Origin: JAGQLF01 sp964635995
GTDB taxonomy: Bacteria; Patescibacteriota; Dojkabacteria; J137
Length of the DNA stretch: 21,516 nt
NCBI GenBank assembly: GCA_964635995.1
Contig: CAZWRA010000025.1
Coordinates: forward strand, 1-21,516
Direction: 5' to 3'
Part shown: positions 7,289 through 14,839 of the stretch, piece by piece
Position numbering within the stretch: position 1 is the stretch's first letter
How the letters are laid out: every line of letters starts with the position of its first letter
The notes under the pieces: model-generated
Seen by the model: only the letters and a program-made list of their open reading frames with translations
What the model was told of the DNA's origin: nothing
Database searches by the model: none
Translations under genes and position numbers: made by a program

Positions 7289-8743
7289 ATGAAATATAAA
7301 CCAGTTGTAGGGCTTGAGATCCATCTTCAGGTAAAAACTAAAACTAAAATGTTTTCGAGAGCTAGAGCAGATTACTTTAACGAAGCTCCGAATACTTTCA
7401 TAGATCCAGTTAGTTTTGGACTTCCAGGAGCATTACCAGTTCCTAATAAATTAGCTATAGAAAAGGCAATTAAACTAGCCTTAGCATTAAACTGCGAGAT
7501 AACGGAGGTAGTAAGGTTCGATAGAAAGAATTACTTCTATCCAGATTTACCAAAAGGATATCAGATTTCTCAGTTTGATAATCTAATTGGAAGAAATGGT
7601 TATGTTGAAATTGATATTGGTGATGATTCGAGAAGAATAAGAATAAATAGACTTCATATAGAAGAGGATACTGCTAAGTCTATGCATTCTGGCGATAATG
7701 AAACATTAATTGACTATAACAAGTCAGGTGTTCCACTTATTGAAATGGTTACTGAACCTGATTTTGAGAGTGTTGAAGAAGTTTTAGCTTTTGCGAAAAG
7801 GCTTAGACAAATTGTTAGATATACAGACACTTCTGATGCAGAAATGCAAAAAGGACAAATGAGATTTGAATTAAATATTTCTATTAAGGAAAAAGGAACA
7901 AAAGGCTTGCCGAACTATAAAGTAGAAGTAAAAAACATTGGTTCAATTTCAGTTCTCGAGAAGGTGATGAATTTTGAAATTGAAAGACAAGCTGGACTAT
8001 TAGATAAAGGAGAAGAAATAAAGAGTCAAACAAGAGGATTGAAAGACATGACTGGAGAAACACTATTTCAAAGATCAAAAGAATCTTCTGATGATTATAG
8101 GTATTTCCCTGAACCAGACATTCCACCAATAAAAATTGAAAAGACAATTATTGAAAAACTTAGAAATGAAATAGGAGAATTACCTAACGAGCGAAAAAAT
8201 AGATATATCGCTGATAATCTTTCAATTGAAGTTGCTGAGAATTATGTAGAAGATATTGAGAAAGGTAATGAGTACGATCGTACTATGAAACTTCACGATG
8301 GTAAGATTCTTGATTACTCAAGTCATGTTGTTAATATGATAAGTATAGAATCGGGTATTCTTGATAAAGAAAAAAAATCATTTTCAGAATCACCTTTACA
8401 TCCAAAAGACAGACATGAGTTAATAATGGGTATTTATAATAAGCAAATAGCACCACCGTCAGCAACTATGGTAATAAAGGAAATCATTTCTACCAAATCT
8501 GAAAAAAAATCAGGATACGTTGCTGAAATAATTAAAGAAAAAGACCTTGCTTTTATTGAAGATGAATCTGAAATTGATGAATTTGTTAAGAAAGTAATTA
8601 AAGAAAACGAAAAAGTAATTTCTGATATTTCTAAAAACCCGAACGCCCTTAAATTCCTTGTAGGTCAGGTTATGAGATTAAGTAAAGGTCGAGTAAATCC
8701 AAACAAAGCAGAAGAAAAGCTTAAAGAATCATTAGGTCTTTAA
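7289..8743 (+). CDS. gatB: Aspartyl/glutamyl-tRNA(Asn/Gln) amidotransferase subunit B
   Basis: The protein is 484 aa, full length for GatB. It has the N-terminal GLEIHLQ (8-14), then GLPGALPVPN (44-53), FDRKNYFYPDLPKGYQISQ, HIEEDTAKSMH, SGVPLIEMVTEPD, the EVKNIGS segment and DYRYFPEPDIPPI. The C-terminal ~75 residues form the helical YqeY-like tRNA-binding domain (KDLAFIEDESEID, NALKFLVGQVMRLSKGR). GatB binds misacylated Glu-tRNA(Gln) or Asp-tRNA(Asn) and activates it for amidation by ammonia from GatA. gatA and gatC are not in the window. The gene follows 6675-7286 with a 2-bp gap and no Shine-Dalgarno, so it is probably translated by coupling. Confidence 0.96.
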   Translation: MKYKPVVGLEIHLQVKTKTKMFSRARADYFNEAPNTFIDPVSFGLPGALPVPNKLAIEKAIKLALALNCEITEVVRFDRKNYFYPDLPKGYQISQFDNLIGRNGYVEIDIGDDSRRIRINRLHIEEDTAKSMHSGDNETLIDYNKSGVPLIEMVTEPDFESVEEVLAFAKRLRQIVRYTDTSDAEMQKGQMRFELNISIKEKGTKGLPNYKVEVKNIGSISVLEKVMNFEIERQAGLLDKGEEIKSQTRGLKDMTGETLFQRSKESSDDYRYFPEPDIPPIKIEKTIIEKLRNEIGELPNERKNRYIADNLSIEVAENYVEDIEKGNEYDRTMKLHDGKILDYSSHVVNMISIESGILDKEKKSFSESPLHPKDRHELIMGIYNKQIAPPSATMVIKEIISTKSEKKSGYVAEIIKEKDLAFIEDESEIDEFVKKVIKENEKVISDISKNPNALKFLVGQVMRLSKGRVNPNKAEEKLKESLGL

Positions 8744-8744
8744 A

Positions 8745-8773
8745 TTGAAGAAAAATATGCTTTATCGCATAAT
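8745..8773 (+). promoter_or_regulatory. Promoter: TTGAAG, 17 bp, CATAAT
   Basis: The -35 TTGAAG (8745-8750) and -10 CATAAT (8768-8773) are separated by exactly 17 bp, just after gatB. It would give a roughly 25-nt leader for the membrane protein at 8805. No Shine-Dalgarno is seen in that leader. Confidence 0.45.
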
Positions 8774-8804
8774 ATTCTCAAAATCTATTTATTAACTTTC
8801 TTCT

Positions 8805-9449
8805 ATGAATTATTTACCAGAAGTAGCAATGACTACTGCAAGATCTGGAGCAATACTTTCGGTTTTGAATATTATAGGTTCAATTCTGATGATGCCTGTT
8901 TTACCCTTCATTCTTGTTCTTATTGCATTAGTTTTATATTACTTTACTGGTGAAAAGAAAAGAGCAGATGAGTTTATGCCTAAACTTATGGCTCAATTGA
9001 TTAGAATTTTCAGCTACACCTGGTTACTTATAGTTTCAGTAGGAGCATTTGTTGGAGTAACTCAAGTTTTATACTATGTATTCGCAAACATTCTTCCAGC
9101 ACCAAGATATCTAGATGAAGTAGATTCAGAAATCTTAGTAAAAGGAATAGTACTTTTAACTTTAATGGCAGGATTCGCGGCAGCAAAAATTATGTTAAAC
9201 AGATATTCAGTAAGGATTTCAAAAGTTGGTGGAAGTGTTTCTACAAAAGTATTTGTTGGCTTTGGAATGATGATTTTTTCAATCCTTCTTTTTACTTCAA
9301 GTATTGCTACATTTATGAATATTGTAGATTTCTTTTATGACCAAGACTTAGGAATTGATTCAAATTCAGTAGCCCTTATGTTCTCAAGTTTAGGATTCTT
9401 CTTACTTTATCTTCTAAAAGGTGTGAGAGTCTTAAATATAGAATCATAG
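8805..9449 (+). CDS. Polytopic membrane protein of unknown function
   Basis: The product is 214 aa. Hydrophobic segments lie at about 14-46 (possibly two closely spaced helices), 68-95, 110-131, 147-172 and 187-208, giving five or six transmembrane helices. Short charged loops separate them (GEKKRADEFMPK; LNRYSVRISKVGG). I recognise no family motif and no conserved charged residues inside the membrane that would suggest a transporter. It has its own likely promoter and is followed 26 bp later by a strong terminator, so it appears to be a single-gene transcription unit. An ATG at codon 9 is an alternative start. Confidence 0.75.
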   Translation: MNYLPEVAMTTARSGAILSVLNIIGSILMMPVLPFILVLIALVLYYFTGEKKRADEFMPKLMAQLIRIFSYTWLLIVSVGAFVGVTQVLYYVFANILPAPRYLDEVDSEILVKGIVLLTLMAGFAAAKIMLNRYSVRISKVGGSVSTKVFVGFGMMIFSILLFTSSIATFMNIVDFFYDQDLGIDSNSVALMFSSLGFFLLYLLKGVRVLNIES

Positions 9450-9475
9450 AAAAAGAAATAAAAATCTTTTAAATT

Positions 9476-9504
9476 AAAGAGCCTGCAACTTGCAGGCTCT
9501 TTTT
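9476..9504 (+). terminator. Rho-independent terminator
   Basis: A perfect 12-bp stem, 9476-9487 paired with 9491-9502, has core AGAGCCTGCA / TGCAGGCTCT, a 3-nt ACT loop and a five-T run (9500-9504). It ends the 8805-9449 transcript. It is the only textbook intrinsic terminator I see in the window and its stem is markedly GC-richer than its surroundings. Confidence 0.92.
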
Positions 9505-9541
9505 GTTATGTTATATTTAGACATTAAGTTAAAAAATTAAT

Positions 9542-10384
9542 ATGAGAAATTTAGGTTGTTTTGTATCTTGTGCGGGAGGATTAGAAAATGGAGTTAAGAA
9601 TGGAGAAGCACTTGGAATTAATACGATTATGATTCATCCAACTCCTCCTCAGAGATGGAATTCTAAACCCTTTGAAGAAGAAAAGATGCAAGCACTTAAA
9701 GATGCACTTGATCAATCTGAGATAGTAAAGAGAATACATATGCATGGAATTTATCTTATTAATCTTTCTTCTCCAGATAAACAAAAGTTTTATTTAGCAA
9801 AAATGTCTATTGTTAATTATCTAGAATTAGCTGAATTTGTAGATTCCCCTGGAGTTGTTTTCCATACAGGTTCATTTAAAGATATTGAACCTGAAGAAGG
9901 ATTTAAAAGAGTTGCTTATGGAGTTGACTGGATTGTTGAGCACGCTAAAAGTTCTAAGCCATTATTTTTAGAAGTAGCTGCAGCCTCAGGAAATGTTATT
10001 GGTTCAAAATTTCAAGATTTAGCAAAAATAAAAGATTTAGTTAAAAATCCTGATAGAGTCCAATTTTGTTTAGACACGCAGCATATGTGGGCTAGTGGGT
10101 ATGATATTAAGAATGATTTAGATGGAGTAGTTGATCAAATTGAGAAAATATTAGGTTTGGACAATGTCATATGTGTACATTTTAATGATTCAAAAACAGA
10201 ATTTAATTCAAAAAGAGATAGACACGAAAATTTAGGAGAAGGTTTAATTGGGGAAGATGCTATGAAAGCATTTTTAAATCATCCAAAACTTAAAAAATTA
10301 GATTTCGTAATGGAGACTCCTGATGTTAAAAAAGTTGAATCTGCTGAAAAAGAGGTAAAAAAGTTATTAAGCTGGGCAAAATAA
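9542..10384 (+). CDS. nfo: Endonuclease IV (apurinic/apyrimidinic endonuclease)
   Basis: The protein is 280 aa, the same size as E. coli Nfo. It is a TIM-barrel metalloenzyme that cuts the phosphodiester 5' to abasic sites during base excision repair. The nine metal ligands of the family can be placed: H68 (HMHGIYLINL), H108 (VVFHTGS), E144 (LFLEV), D178 and H181 (CLDTQH), H213 (VHFNDSK), D226 and H228 (DRHE) and E258 (METP). The N-terminal SCAGGL matches the family S-AGG motif. The LEV at E144 replaces the usual LET but keeps the ligand. The start ATG fits the family N terminus. The gene is downstream of a terminator and convergent with the next gene, one base apart. Confidence 0.95.
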   Translation: MRNLGCFVSCAGGLENGVKNGEALGINTIMIHPTPPQRWNSKPFEEEKMQALKDALDQSEIVKRIHMHGIYLINLSSPDKQKFYLAKMSIVNYLELAEFVDSPGVVFHTGSFKDIEPEEGFKRVAYGVDWIVEHAKSSKPLFLEVAAASGNVIGSKFQDLAKIKDLVKNPDRVQFCLDTQHMWASGYDIKNDLDGVVDQIEKILGLDNVICVHFNDSKTEFNSKRDRHENLGEGLIGEDAMKAFLNHPKLKKLDFVMETPDVKKVESAEKEVKKLLSWAK

Positions 10385-10385
10385 A

Positions 10386-10964
10386 TTACTGTTCAAAAGG
10401 ATCTACATATCTTCCAGTTTCTGCAAAGGTTTCCATTGCCTCTCTATAGTCCTCTATGTTTGCCTGTAGGTTTCTCATTGCTGCATGAGTTGAATAAACA
10501 AGCCTTTGAACTGTTAGTGTCTTAGCTTGATCATTTTGATAACCGTAAACATTAATTAAATTCTGTGCTTCATTGTAATAACCTATAATTTCATTAGCCT
10601 CGTGAATAGAACTTTGTCTTAATTCTACTGCGACTTTATTTGAGCCAAGTTTCAATAAATCCCTAATCTCTGATCTAAAAATATAACCTAATAACTCTCC
10701 GTCCAAGTAATCAACAACAAAGGGTTCTCGAATAAAACTTAAAGCTGACTCTGCAAATGCCTTCGCAAGATTAAATGCTCCGTGAAGTCTTGAATGTAAA
10801 TCTTCCGCTTTGGCTTTTGAATATCTAAAAAGATTTTCTTTAAATAAATGTTTAGTATACAGATAGTCTTTTGATGCCCCATTAAAGTAATCACTGCTCT
10901 TTGGATTAGGCTTTACTCTAACTTTTACTTTATTGATATCTTTTTCTGCTATTTTCTCTGCCAT
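10386..10964 (-). CDS. Hypothetical alpha-helical protein
   Basis: The protein is 192 aa from ATG 10964. A GTG six codons upstream is in frame but overlaps the -10 box, so ATG 10964 is preferred. The N-terminal ~20 residues are Lys/Glu-rich; the rest is predicted almost entirely helical (RYSKAKAEDLHSRLHGAFNLAKAFAES, split here only by eye into two helices, and LRQSSIHEANEIIGYYNEA). No transmembrane segment, signal peptide or catalytic motif is seen. It is convergent with endonuclease IV (one base between the genes) and divergent from the HExxH gene. I do not recognise the family. A structural or nucleic-acid-associated role is possible but unsupported. Confidence 0.7.
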   Translation of the reverse strand: MAEKIAEKDINKVKVRVKPNPKSSDYFNGASKDYLYTKHLFKENLFRYSKAKAEDLHSRLHGAFNLAKAFAESALSFIREPFVVDYLDGELLGYIFRSEIRDLLKLGSNKVAVELRQSSIHEANEIIGYYNEAQNLINVYGYQNDQAKTLTVQRLVYSTHAAMRNLQANIEDYREAMETFAETGRYVDPFEQ

Positions 10965-10972
10965 AGAGTTGC

Positions 10973-10981
10973 ATTTTAACA
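10973..10981 (-). promoter_or_regulatory. Extended -10 TGTTAAAAT, 8 nt upstream of ATG 10964
   Basis: On the minus strand TG-T-TAAAAT is followed by GCAACTCT and then ATG. No good -35 is visible, as is usual for extended -10 promoters. The expected transcript begins at about the ATG (leaderless). Confidence 0.5.
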
Positions 10982-11026
10982 CTTAAACTGATTTAGGCTT
11001 ACAGGATAACGGAAAACACCAGTATA

Positions 11027-11035
11027 TGGTATAAT
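11027..11035 (+). promoter_or_regulatory. Extended -10 TGGTATAAT, 5 nt upstream of ATG 11041
   Basis: This is a perfect extended -10 consensus (TG-G-TATAAT) followed by TGTGT and ATG. RNA synthesis would start at or just after the A of ATG, so the mRNA is almost certainly leaderless. It also shows that the in-frame TTG at 11035 is part of the promoter and not the start codon. Confidence 0.7.
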
Positions 11036-11040
11036 TGTGT

Positions 11041-11994
11041 ATGGGATTTGAACTTTTTGGTTCAAAAAGCATTGAAGAACTCTTGTATCCATCTCCCGAT
11101 ATATTCTTATCTGAACACCCTAGTGCATTAAGGAAATTAAGAAATGCATTAAGAAAGATTAAGTTTAGTTTTAAAGGGAGATTTATTGTTGATTTAACAA
11201 TACCTAATTGGGTTGGAGGGTATTTCGCAGAACAGATAGATACTATCGCTATAAACCCATTACTGCTTCTTTATGGTTCAGAAAAAGATATTGCTCATGT
11301 TTTGTTTCATGAAGGTCTACACGCAGGTGTATATACTGATGGAGTAAATGTTGACGATGAAGCCTTAGTAGAGTCAATGACAAAGAAAAGACTTGGAGAA
11401 ATATACGGTGGATCTGAAGTTAAGTCTGGTTACGATTCAATGGTTAGTGACTTTAATGAATACTTTGGAGATATGAGCTTTAATGATTTATCTGAAATGA
11501 TTGAAGATGGAGATGAAGATACTTTCGATAATCTTCTTGAAGTTATGGTTGTAAATCCAAATGTAGAAAGTGAAGATTTAGAATCATTGTCATTTGAAGA
11601 AATAAAAAGAAGATTAGGTAATATGTGGTCAACTCTACAAACACTATTTCCTCGAATGATGAATTCGATAGCTAGAAATAATTTAGGACCTCACGCAGGA
11701 ACAAACGTTGATCTTCATCATTTTAAATTAGACTCACTTTTAGAAAAAACGGCAAAGAAGATTTTGTCTGAAAAACAAGAACTTTTTCAAAGTATTTTTA
11801 AAACAGTCGCTGTAGAAGATAGAGAGCATAGTAGAGAAGAGATTGTTGATGCAATGTTTAAGTTAGGATTAGGATATCTTTATGATACTGAACCTGAATT
11901 TATTAATGAAATGATAAATAAATTTATCGAAAAAAGAAATTTTGAGACTTATTGTAAAAACTTTAAACTTAACGAAATTCTACTTACAATTTAA
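11041..11994 (+). CDS. Putative HExxH metalloprotein (zincin-like), function unknown
   Basis: The product is 317 aa from ATG 11041. The sequence around DIAHVLFHEGLHAGVY contains HEGLH (H90, E91, H94), the HExxH zinc-binding motif, on a predicted helix. It is followed by acidic residues in DDEALVES (E107, E111) that could supply a third ligand as in gluzincins. The preceding strand DTIAINPLLLLYG (about 67-79) resembles the edge-strand arrangement of minimal metalloproteases. The remaining ~200 residues are acidic and helical and I do not recognise them. No signal peptide or membrane segment is seen, so it is probably cytoplasmic. Proteolytic activity is inferred from the motif only. It is transcribed from its own extended -10 promoter, divergent from 10386-10964. 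Confidence 0.65.
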   Translation: MGFELFGSKSIEELLYPSPDIFLSEHPSALRKLRNALRKIKFSFKGRFIVDLTIPNWVGGYFAEQIDTIAINPLLLLYGSEKDIAHVLFHEGLHAGVYTDGVNVDDEALVESMTKKRLGEIYGGSEVKSGYDSMVSDFNEYFGDMSFNDLSEMIEDGDEDTFDNLLEVMVVNPNVESEDLESLSFEEIKRRLGNMWSTLQTLFPRMMNSIARNNLGPHAGTNVDLHHFKLDSLLEKTAKKILSEKQELFQSIFKTVAVEDREHSREEIVDAMFKLGLGYLYDTEPEFINEMINKFIEKRNFETYCKNFKLNEILLTI

Positions 11995-12002
11995 CTTCTT
12001 CC

Positions 12003-12032
12003 TTGCAAAAGATTCATAAAACAGTCTAGTAT
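12003..12032 (+). promoter_or_regulatory. Possible promoter: TTGCAA, 18 bp, TAGTAT
   Basis: TTGCAA (12003-12008) and TAGTAT (12027-12032) are spaced by 18 bp upstream of the 12052 start. A second -10-like TATATT lies at 12032-12037. Either would give a very short leader. Confidence 0.35.
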
Positions 12033-12051
12033 ATATTAAGATTTTTATACT

Positions 12052-12594
12052 ATGACTACAGATTTAAAAAGAATAACAAACTTAATTGAAAGCACCTTAA
12101 GTGTTACTGCACTTTTTGGAATTATGATACTTTCTATTGGTCTAGTTATAGTAATGAATCCACAGAGAGAATTAAACAGTGATGGAAGTGTAGCTGGTCT
12201 AGATACAAATGGTGGCGCAATTTTAAAATATGAAAATCATTACGATTATTCAGGTCACAAATCATATGTTGAAGAAATAGGCTCAAATTTAAACTACTCA
12301 ATTGTTCCTAAAAATCTTGAAAAGGGTGAGTTAGTAATAGATTTAATTACATTTACAAATGAGTTTGATAGAAATGTTAAGTTTAATTTAAACACTGAAG
12401 TTTTAGGTTACATTTTAGATGTCATCACGCTTTCTTTAATTAGTGATTCTGGAGAAGAATACATTTTATTTCCAGCAAGTAATGACCTAGAGGTAAGTAT
12501 ACCAAGTTATTCTTTAAAACATTATTCACTTAAATTCTATACTCAGAAAAATATAAACTTCCCTATAGAAATACTTCTTTCGTTTAGTTTCTAA
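12052..12594 (+). CDS. Hypothetical protein with one N-terminal membrane anchor
   Basis: The product is 180 aa. Residues ~15-36 are a single hydrophobic helix after a short basic N terminus, so the C-terminal part should be extracytoplasmic. That part is predicted beta-rich, low in charge and without cysteines (ELVIDLITFTNEFDRNVKFNL; LEVSIPSYSLKHYSLKF are typical alternating strands, the first quoted being ~21 residues long in the protein at about 103-123). It may be a beta-sandwich similar to those that follow anchors in pilin-like or envelope proteins, but no prepilin cleavage motif is visible. It lies between the HExxH gene and recA. I do not recognise the family. Confidence 0.65.
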   Translation: MTTDLKRITNLIESTLSVTALFGIMILSIGLVIVMNPQRELNSDGSVAGLDTNGGAILKYENHYDYSGHKSYVEEIGSNLNYSIVPKNLEKGELVIDLITFTNEFDRNVKFNLNTEVLGYILDVITLSLISDSGEEYILFPASNDLEVSIPSYSLKHYSLKFYTQKNINFPIEILLSFSF

Positions 12595-12616
12595 TGTTAG
12601 CTAAGTTATCAAAGTT

Positions 12617-12645
12617 TTGACAAGGTGAGTACTGTCATTTAACAT
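12617..12645 (+). promoter_or_regulatory. Promoter for recA: TTGACA, 17 bp, TAACAT
   Basis: A consensus -35 TTGACA (12617-12622) is followed after 17 bp by TAACAT (12640-12645), with transcription expected near 12652. A TATTAT at 12661-12666, 8 nt before the ATG, is an alternative leaderless -10. I see no LexA-type palindrome between promoter and gene. Confidence 0.5.
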
Positions 12646-12674
12646 TATATGTATAAATTTTATTATCATTTCTT

Positions 12675-13706
12675 ATGGCTAAGGCAAAAGAAGAAAAGTC
12701 AAAAGACGCTACAAGCACCCAAGATCCCGAAAAAAAGAAGGCAATAGAAATGGCTATTCAACAAATTACAAAGCAATTTGGAGATGGTTCAATAATGACC
12801 TTAAAAGAAAGTAAGGTTAAGAAAATGGATGTTATTCCAACAGGAGCTATTTCTCTAGATATTGCTTTAGGAGTTGGTGGAGTTCCAAGAGGACGAATAA
12901 TTGAGATATTTGGACCAGAATCTTCAGGAAAAACAACACTTGCACTTCATCTTATTGCTGAAGCTCAAAAATTAAAAGGAGTTTGTGCATTTGTAGATGC
13001 AGAACATGCATTCGATTCAAATTATGCAGAAAAGCTTGGAATAGATATAGATAGTCTTTTAGTGTCTCAACCAGACTACGGAGAACAAGCTTTAGAAATT
13101 GTTGAAACTCTTGTTAGATCAGGAGGGATTGATTTAATTGTTGTTGACTCGGTAGCTGCTCTTACACCTAAAGCAGAAATTGACGGAGAAATGGGTGATT
13201 CACATATGGGACTACAGGCAAGACTTATGAGTCAAGCTTTAAGAAAAATTACAGGAATCTCACAAAAAACAAATACTACAGTTGTTTTCATTAATCAATT
13301 AAGAATGAAAATTGGTGTTATGTTTGGAAATCCGGAAACTACAACAGGAGGTAATGCTCTTAAATTCTACTCTTCAGTTCGAATGGATATTCGATCAAAA
13401 GATAAGATTATGGAAGGAGACACACTTGTCGGAAATCAGGTTAGAGTTAAAGTGGTTAAAAATAAAGTAGCTCCTCCTTTTAGAGAAGCAATCTATGAGA
13501 CATATCATGGAAGAGGAATTGATAAGGTTTCAAGTTTAATTGACGCTGCAGTTAATTTTAATGTAATAGAAAAAGCTGGGGCTTGGTTTAAGTATAACGG
13601 TGAGAATCTTGGACAGGGTAGAGAAACTGTTAAAGACATTCTTAACAATGATCAAAAACTCTTAAAAGAAGTTTGGCAAAAAGTTAAAGAGGCATCAGGA
13701 TTATAA
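12675..13706 (+). CDS. recA: Recombinase RecA
   Basis: The protein is 343 aa, full length. The Walker A motif GPESSGKT is at 80-87 and the Walker B LIVVD at 154-158. The L1 region around GEMGDSHMGLQARLMSQALR is well conserved. Loop L2 (about 205-228) includes FINQLRMKIGVMFGNPETTT and the GGNALKFY that follows. RecA polymerises on single-stranded DNA with ATP, exchanges strands during homologous repair and stimulates LexA-type autocleavage where such proteins exist. The Lys/Glu/Ser-rich first 20 residues are less conserved but the ATG is the only plausible start. No recX follows; instead there is an unusual hairpin at 13717. Confidence 0.98.
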   Translation: MAKAKEEKSKDATSTQDPEKKKAIEMAIQQITKQFGDGSIMTLKESKVKKMDVIPTGAISLDIALGVGGVPRGRIIEIFGPESSGKTTLALHLIAEAQKLKGVCAFVDAEHAFDSNYAEKLGIDIDSLLVSQPDYGEQALEIVETLVRSGGIDLIVVDSVAALTPKAEIDGEMGDSHMGLQARLMSQALRKITGISQKTNTTVVFINQLRMKIGVMFGNPETTTGGNALKFYSSVRMDIRSKDKIMEGDTLVGNQVRVKVVKNKVAPPFREAIYETYHGRGIDKVSSLIDAAVNFNVIEKAGAWFKYNGENLGQGRETVKDILNNDQKLLKEVWQKVKEASGL

Positions 13707-13716
13707 GTATTTTTAA

Positions 13717-13746
13717 ATGGCTATGTGGTTCATGCCATATAGCCAT
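13717..13746 (+). other. Stable 12-bp hairpin after recA without a T-tract
   Basis: Positions 13717-13728 pair with 13735-13746 (ATGGCTATGTGG with CCATATAGCCAT, one G-U pair) around a 6-nt loop, 11 bp after the recA stop. No run of T follows on the plus strand; on the minus strand only TTTAAAAA follows. It may be a 3'-end stabilising hairpin, a non-canonical terminator or a protein-binding palindrome. Confidence 0.75.
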
Positions 13747-13753
13747 GAATAGA

Positions 13754-13782
13754 TTGTAAGATTAAGAAAAATATTTAATAAT
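13754..13782 (+). promoter_or_regulatory. Promoter: TTGTAA, 17 bp, AATAAT
   Basis: TTGTAA (13754-13759) and AATAAT (13777-13782), or TAATAA one base earlier, lie just after the recA hairpin. They would give a leader of about 10 nt for the gene at 13799. Confidence 0.45.
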
Positions 13783-13798
13783 AGTCGAAGACATTTTT

Positions 13799-14161
13799 AT
13801 GAAGACATATAGCGGACGAAATTTTACAGATTATAGAGAATGGCAAGTTGCACATAAACTTGTTAGTGAAGTTTTTAGAATTAGTGCTGCTTTTACGGAA
13901 AATTCTAAAGTTCTTATTGTTCCTAGAATGCAGTCTCAAGCGTTGAATGTAACCGATTCAATTGCTGAAAGTCTTTTACTTGAAGATAGTGTAAATAAAA
14001 AGGAAAGTCTTGTTAAGGCTAAGAAGAATCTTATTAATCTAAAAAATGTTTTAATTCTTTCACAGGATCAAAAGTTTTTAAGCGATAGTCTTTACAACTA
14101 TTTAATTGACTATTCTGAAAAAGTTTTTGATGTGATAGATGAATTATTGAATAAATTATAA
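13799..14161 (+). CDS. Four-helix-bundle protein of the 23S rRNA intervening-sequence (S23) family
   Basis: The product is 120 aa. It begins with the family signature NFTDYREWQVAHKLVSEVF (compare F-x-x-L-x-V-W-x-x-A-x-x-L). It continues with VPRMQSQALNVTDSIAESLL, matching the family L-x-x-Q-x-x-R-A-x-x-S-I-x-x-N-I-A-E-G segment, and ends in two long helices. These proteins form helical bundles and pentamers; the family name comes from copies inside 23S rRNA insertions, but most are free-standing and of unknown function. The usual RRAA and NIAEG residues are partly changed (QSQALN, SIAES). It is followed 22 bp later by a winged-helix gene, probably co-transcribed. Confidence 0.8.
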   Translation: MKTYSGRNFTDYREWQVAHKLVSEVFRISAAFTENSKVLIVPRMQSQALNVTDSIAESLLLEDSVNKKESLVKAKKNLINLKNVLILSQDQKFLSDSLYNYLIDYSEKVFDVIDELLNKL

Positions 14162-14183
14162 ATGTTACTTAAGTGAATTAAAG

Positions 14184-14783
14184 ATGAGTAAATATGCTAA
14201 GTCGTTAGATATGCTTTTTGTTTCAAAGGTAAGAATTAAAGCATTAAAATATTTCTTATTACATCCTTCTGATTCCATTCATTTGAGAGGGGCTGTTAGA
14301 GAGTTTAAAGAGGAAATTAATGCTGTAAGAAGAGAGTTACTTAGACTTGAAGAAATGGGATTTTTAAAAATAGAAAGTAACGGGAATAGAAAATACTTTT
14401 CTTTAATTCTTGAGCATCCATTTATCGATGAACTTTTATCAATATTCCATAAATCTTTTGGAATAGGTTCATCTATAATTCAAAATCAGAAAAAGTTAGG
14501 TAATATTGAATTTGCAGTTCTTACTCCTGCATACACAAAAGGAATTTATCATGGAGATCAGGTTATCGATCTAGCAATTGTTGGCTCAATAGATCTTTCT
14601 TTACTTTCAGAAATTATAAAAGAGTATGAAGATGATCTTGGAAGAGAAATCCATTATACGGTACTAAAACCTTCCGAATTTCAAATTCGAAAAAGAAGAA
14701 AGGATGACTTTATTATGAATTTAATGATACAGCAATTGATAATGCTGATAGGGATTCAGAAAGACTTTATTAGAGATAGATAA
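14184..14783 (+). CDS. Winged-helix protein with a degenerate nucleotidyltransferase-like C-terminal domain
   Basis: The product is 199 aa. Residues ~10-75 form a winged helix-turn-helix (KVRIKALKYFLLHP, then EINAVRRELLRLEEMGFLK as recognition helix and wing, then RKYFSL), as in ArsR/MarR-type or transcription-factor-E-like regulators. Residues ~105-195 resemble the MNT/minimal nucleotidyltransferase fold (VIDLAIVGSIDLSLLSEII; GREIHYTVLKPSEF, then LIMLIG). The catalytic GS-x-R/K and D-x-D signature of active enzymes is not visible (VLTPAYTKGIYHGDQ occupies its place), so it is probably a regulatory ligand-binding or interaction domain. It is probably in an operon with the S23-type protein; whether it regulates that gene is unknown. 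Confidence 0.7.
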   Translation: MSKYAKSLDMLFVSKVRIKALKYFLLHPSDSIHLRGAVREFKEEINAVRRELLRLEEMGFLKIESNGNRKYFSLILEHPFIDELLSIFHKSFGIGSSIIQNQKKLGNIEFAVLTPAYTKGIYHGDQVIDLAIVGSIDLSLLSEIIKEYEDDLGREIHYTVLKPSEFQIRKRRKDDFIMNLMIQQLIMLIGIQKDFIRDR

Positions 14784-14839
14784 GCTCCTATTGGTGATTT
14801 ATTGTTTTAACTGTAAAATTAGATAGTACTAATATTTAT

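Noticed and set aside
14184..14783. An active MNT-type nucleotidyltransferase
   Set aside because: The GS-x-R/K and paired Asp catalytic signature is not visible in the C-terminal domain.
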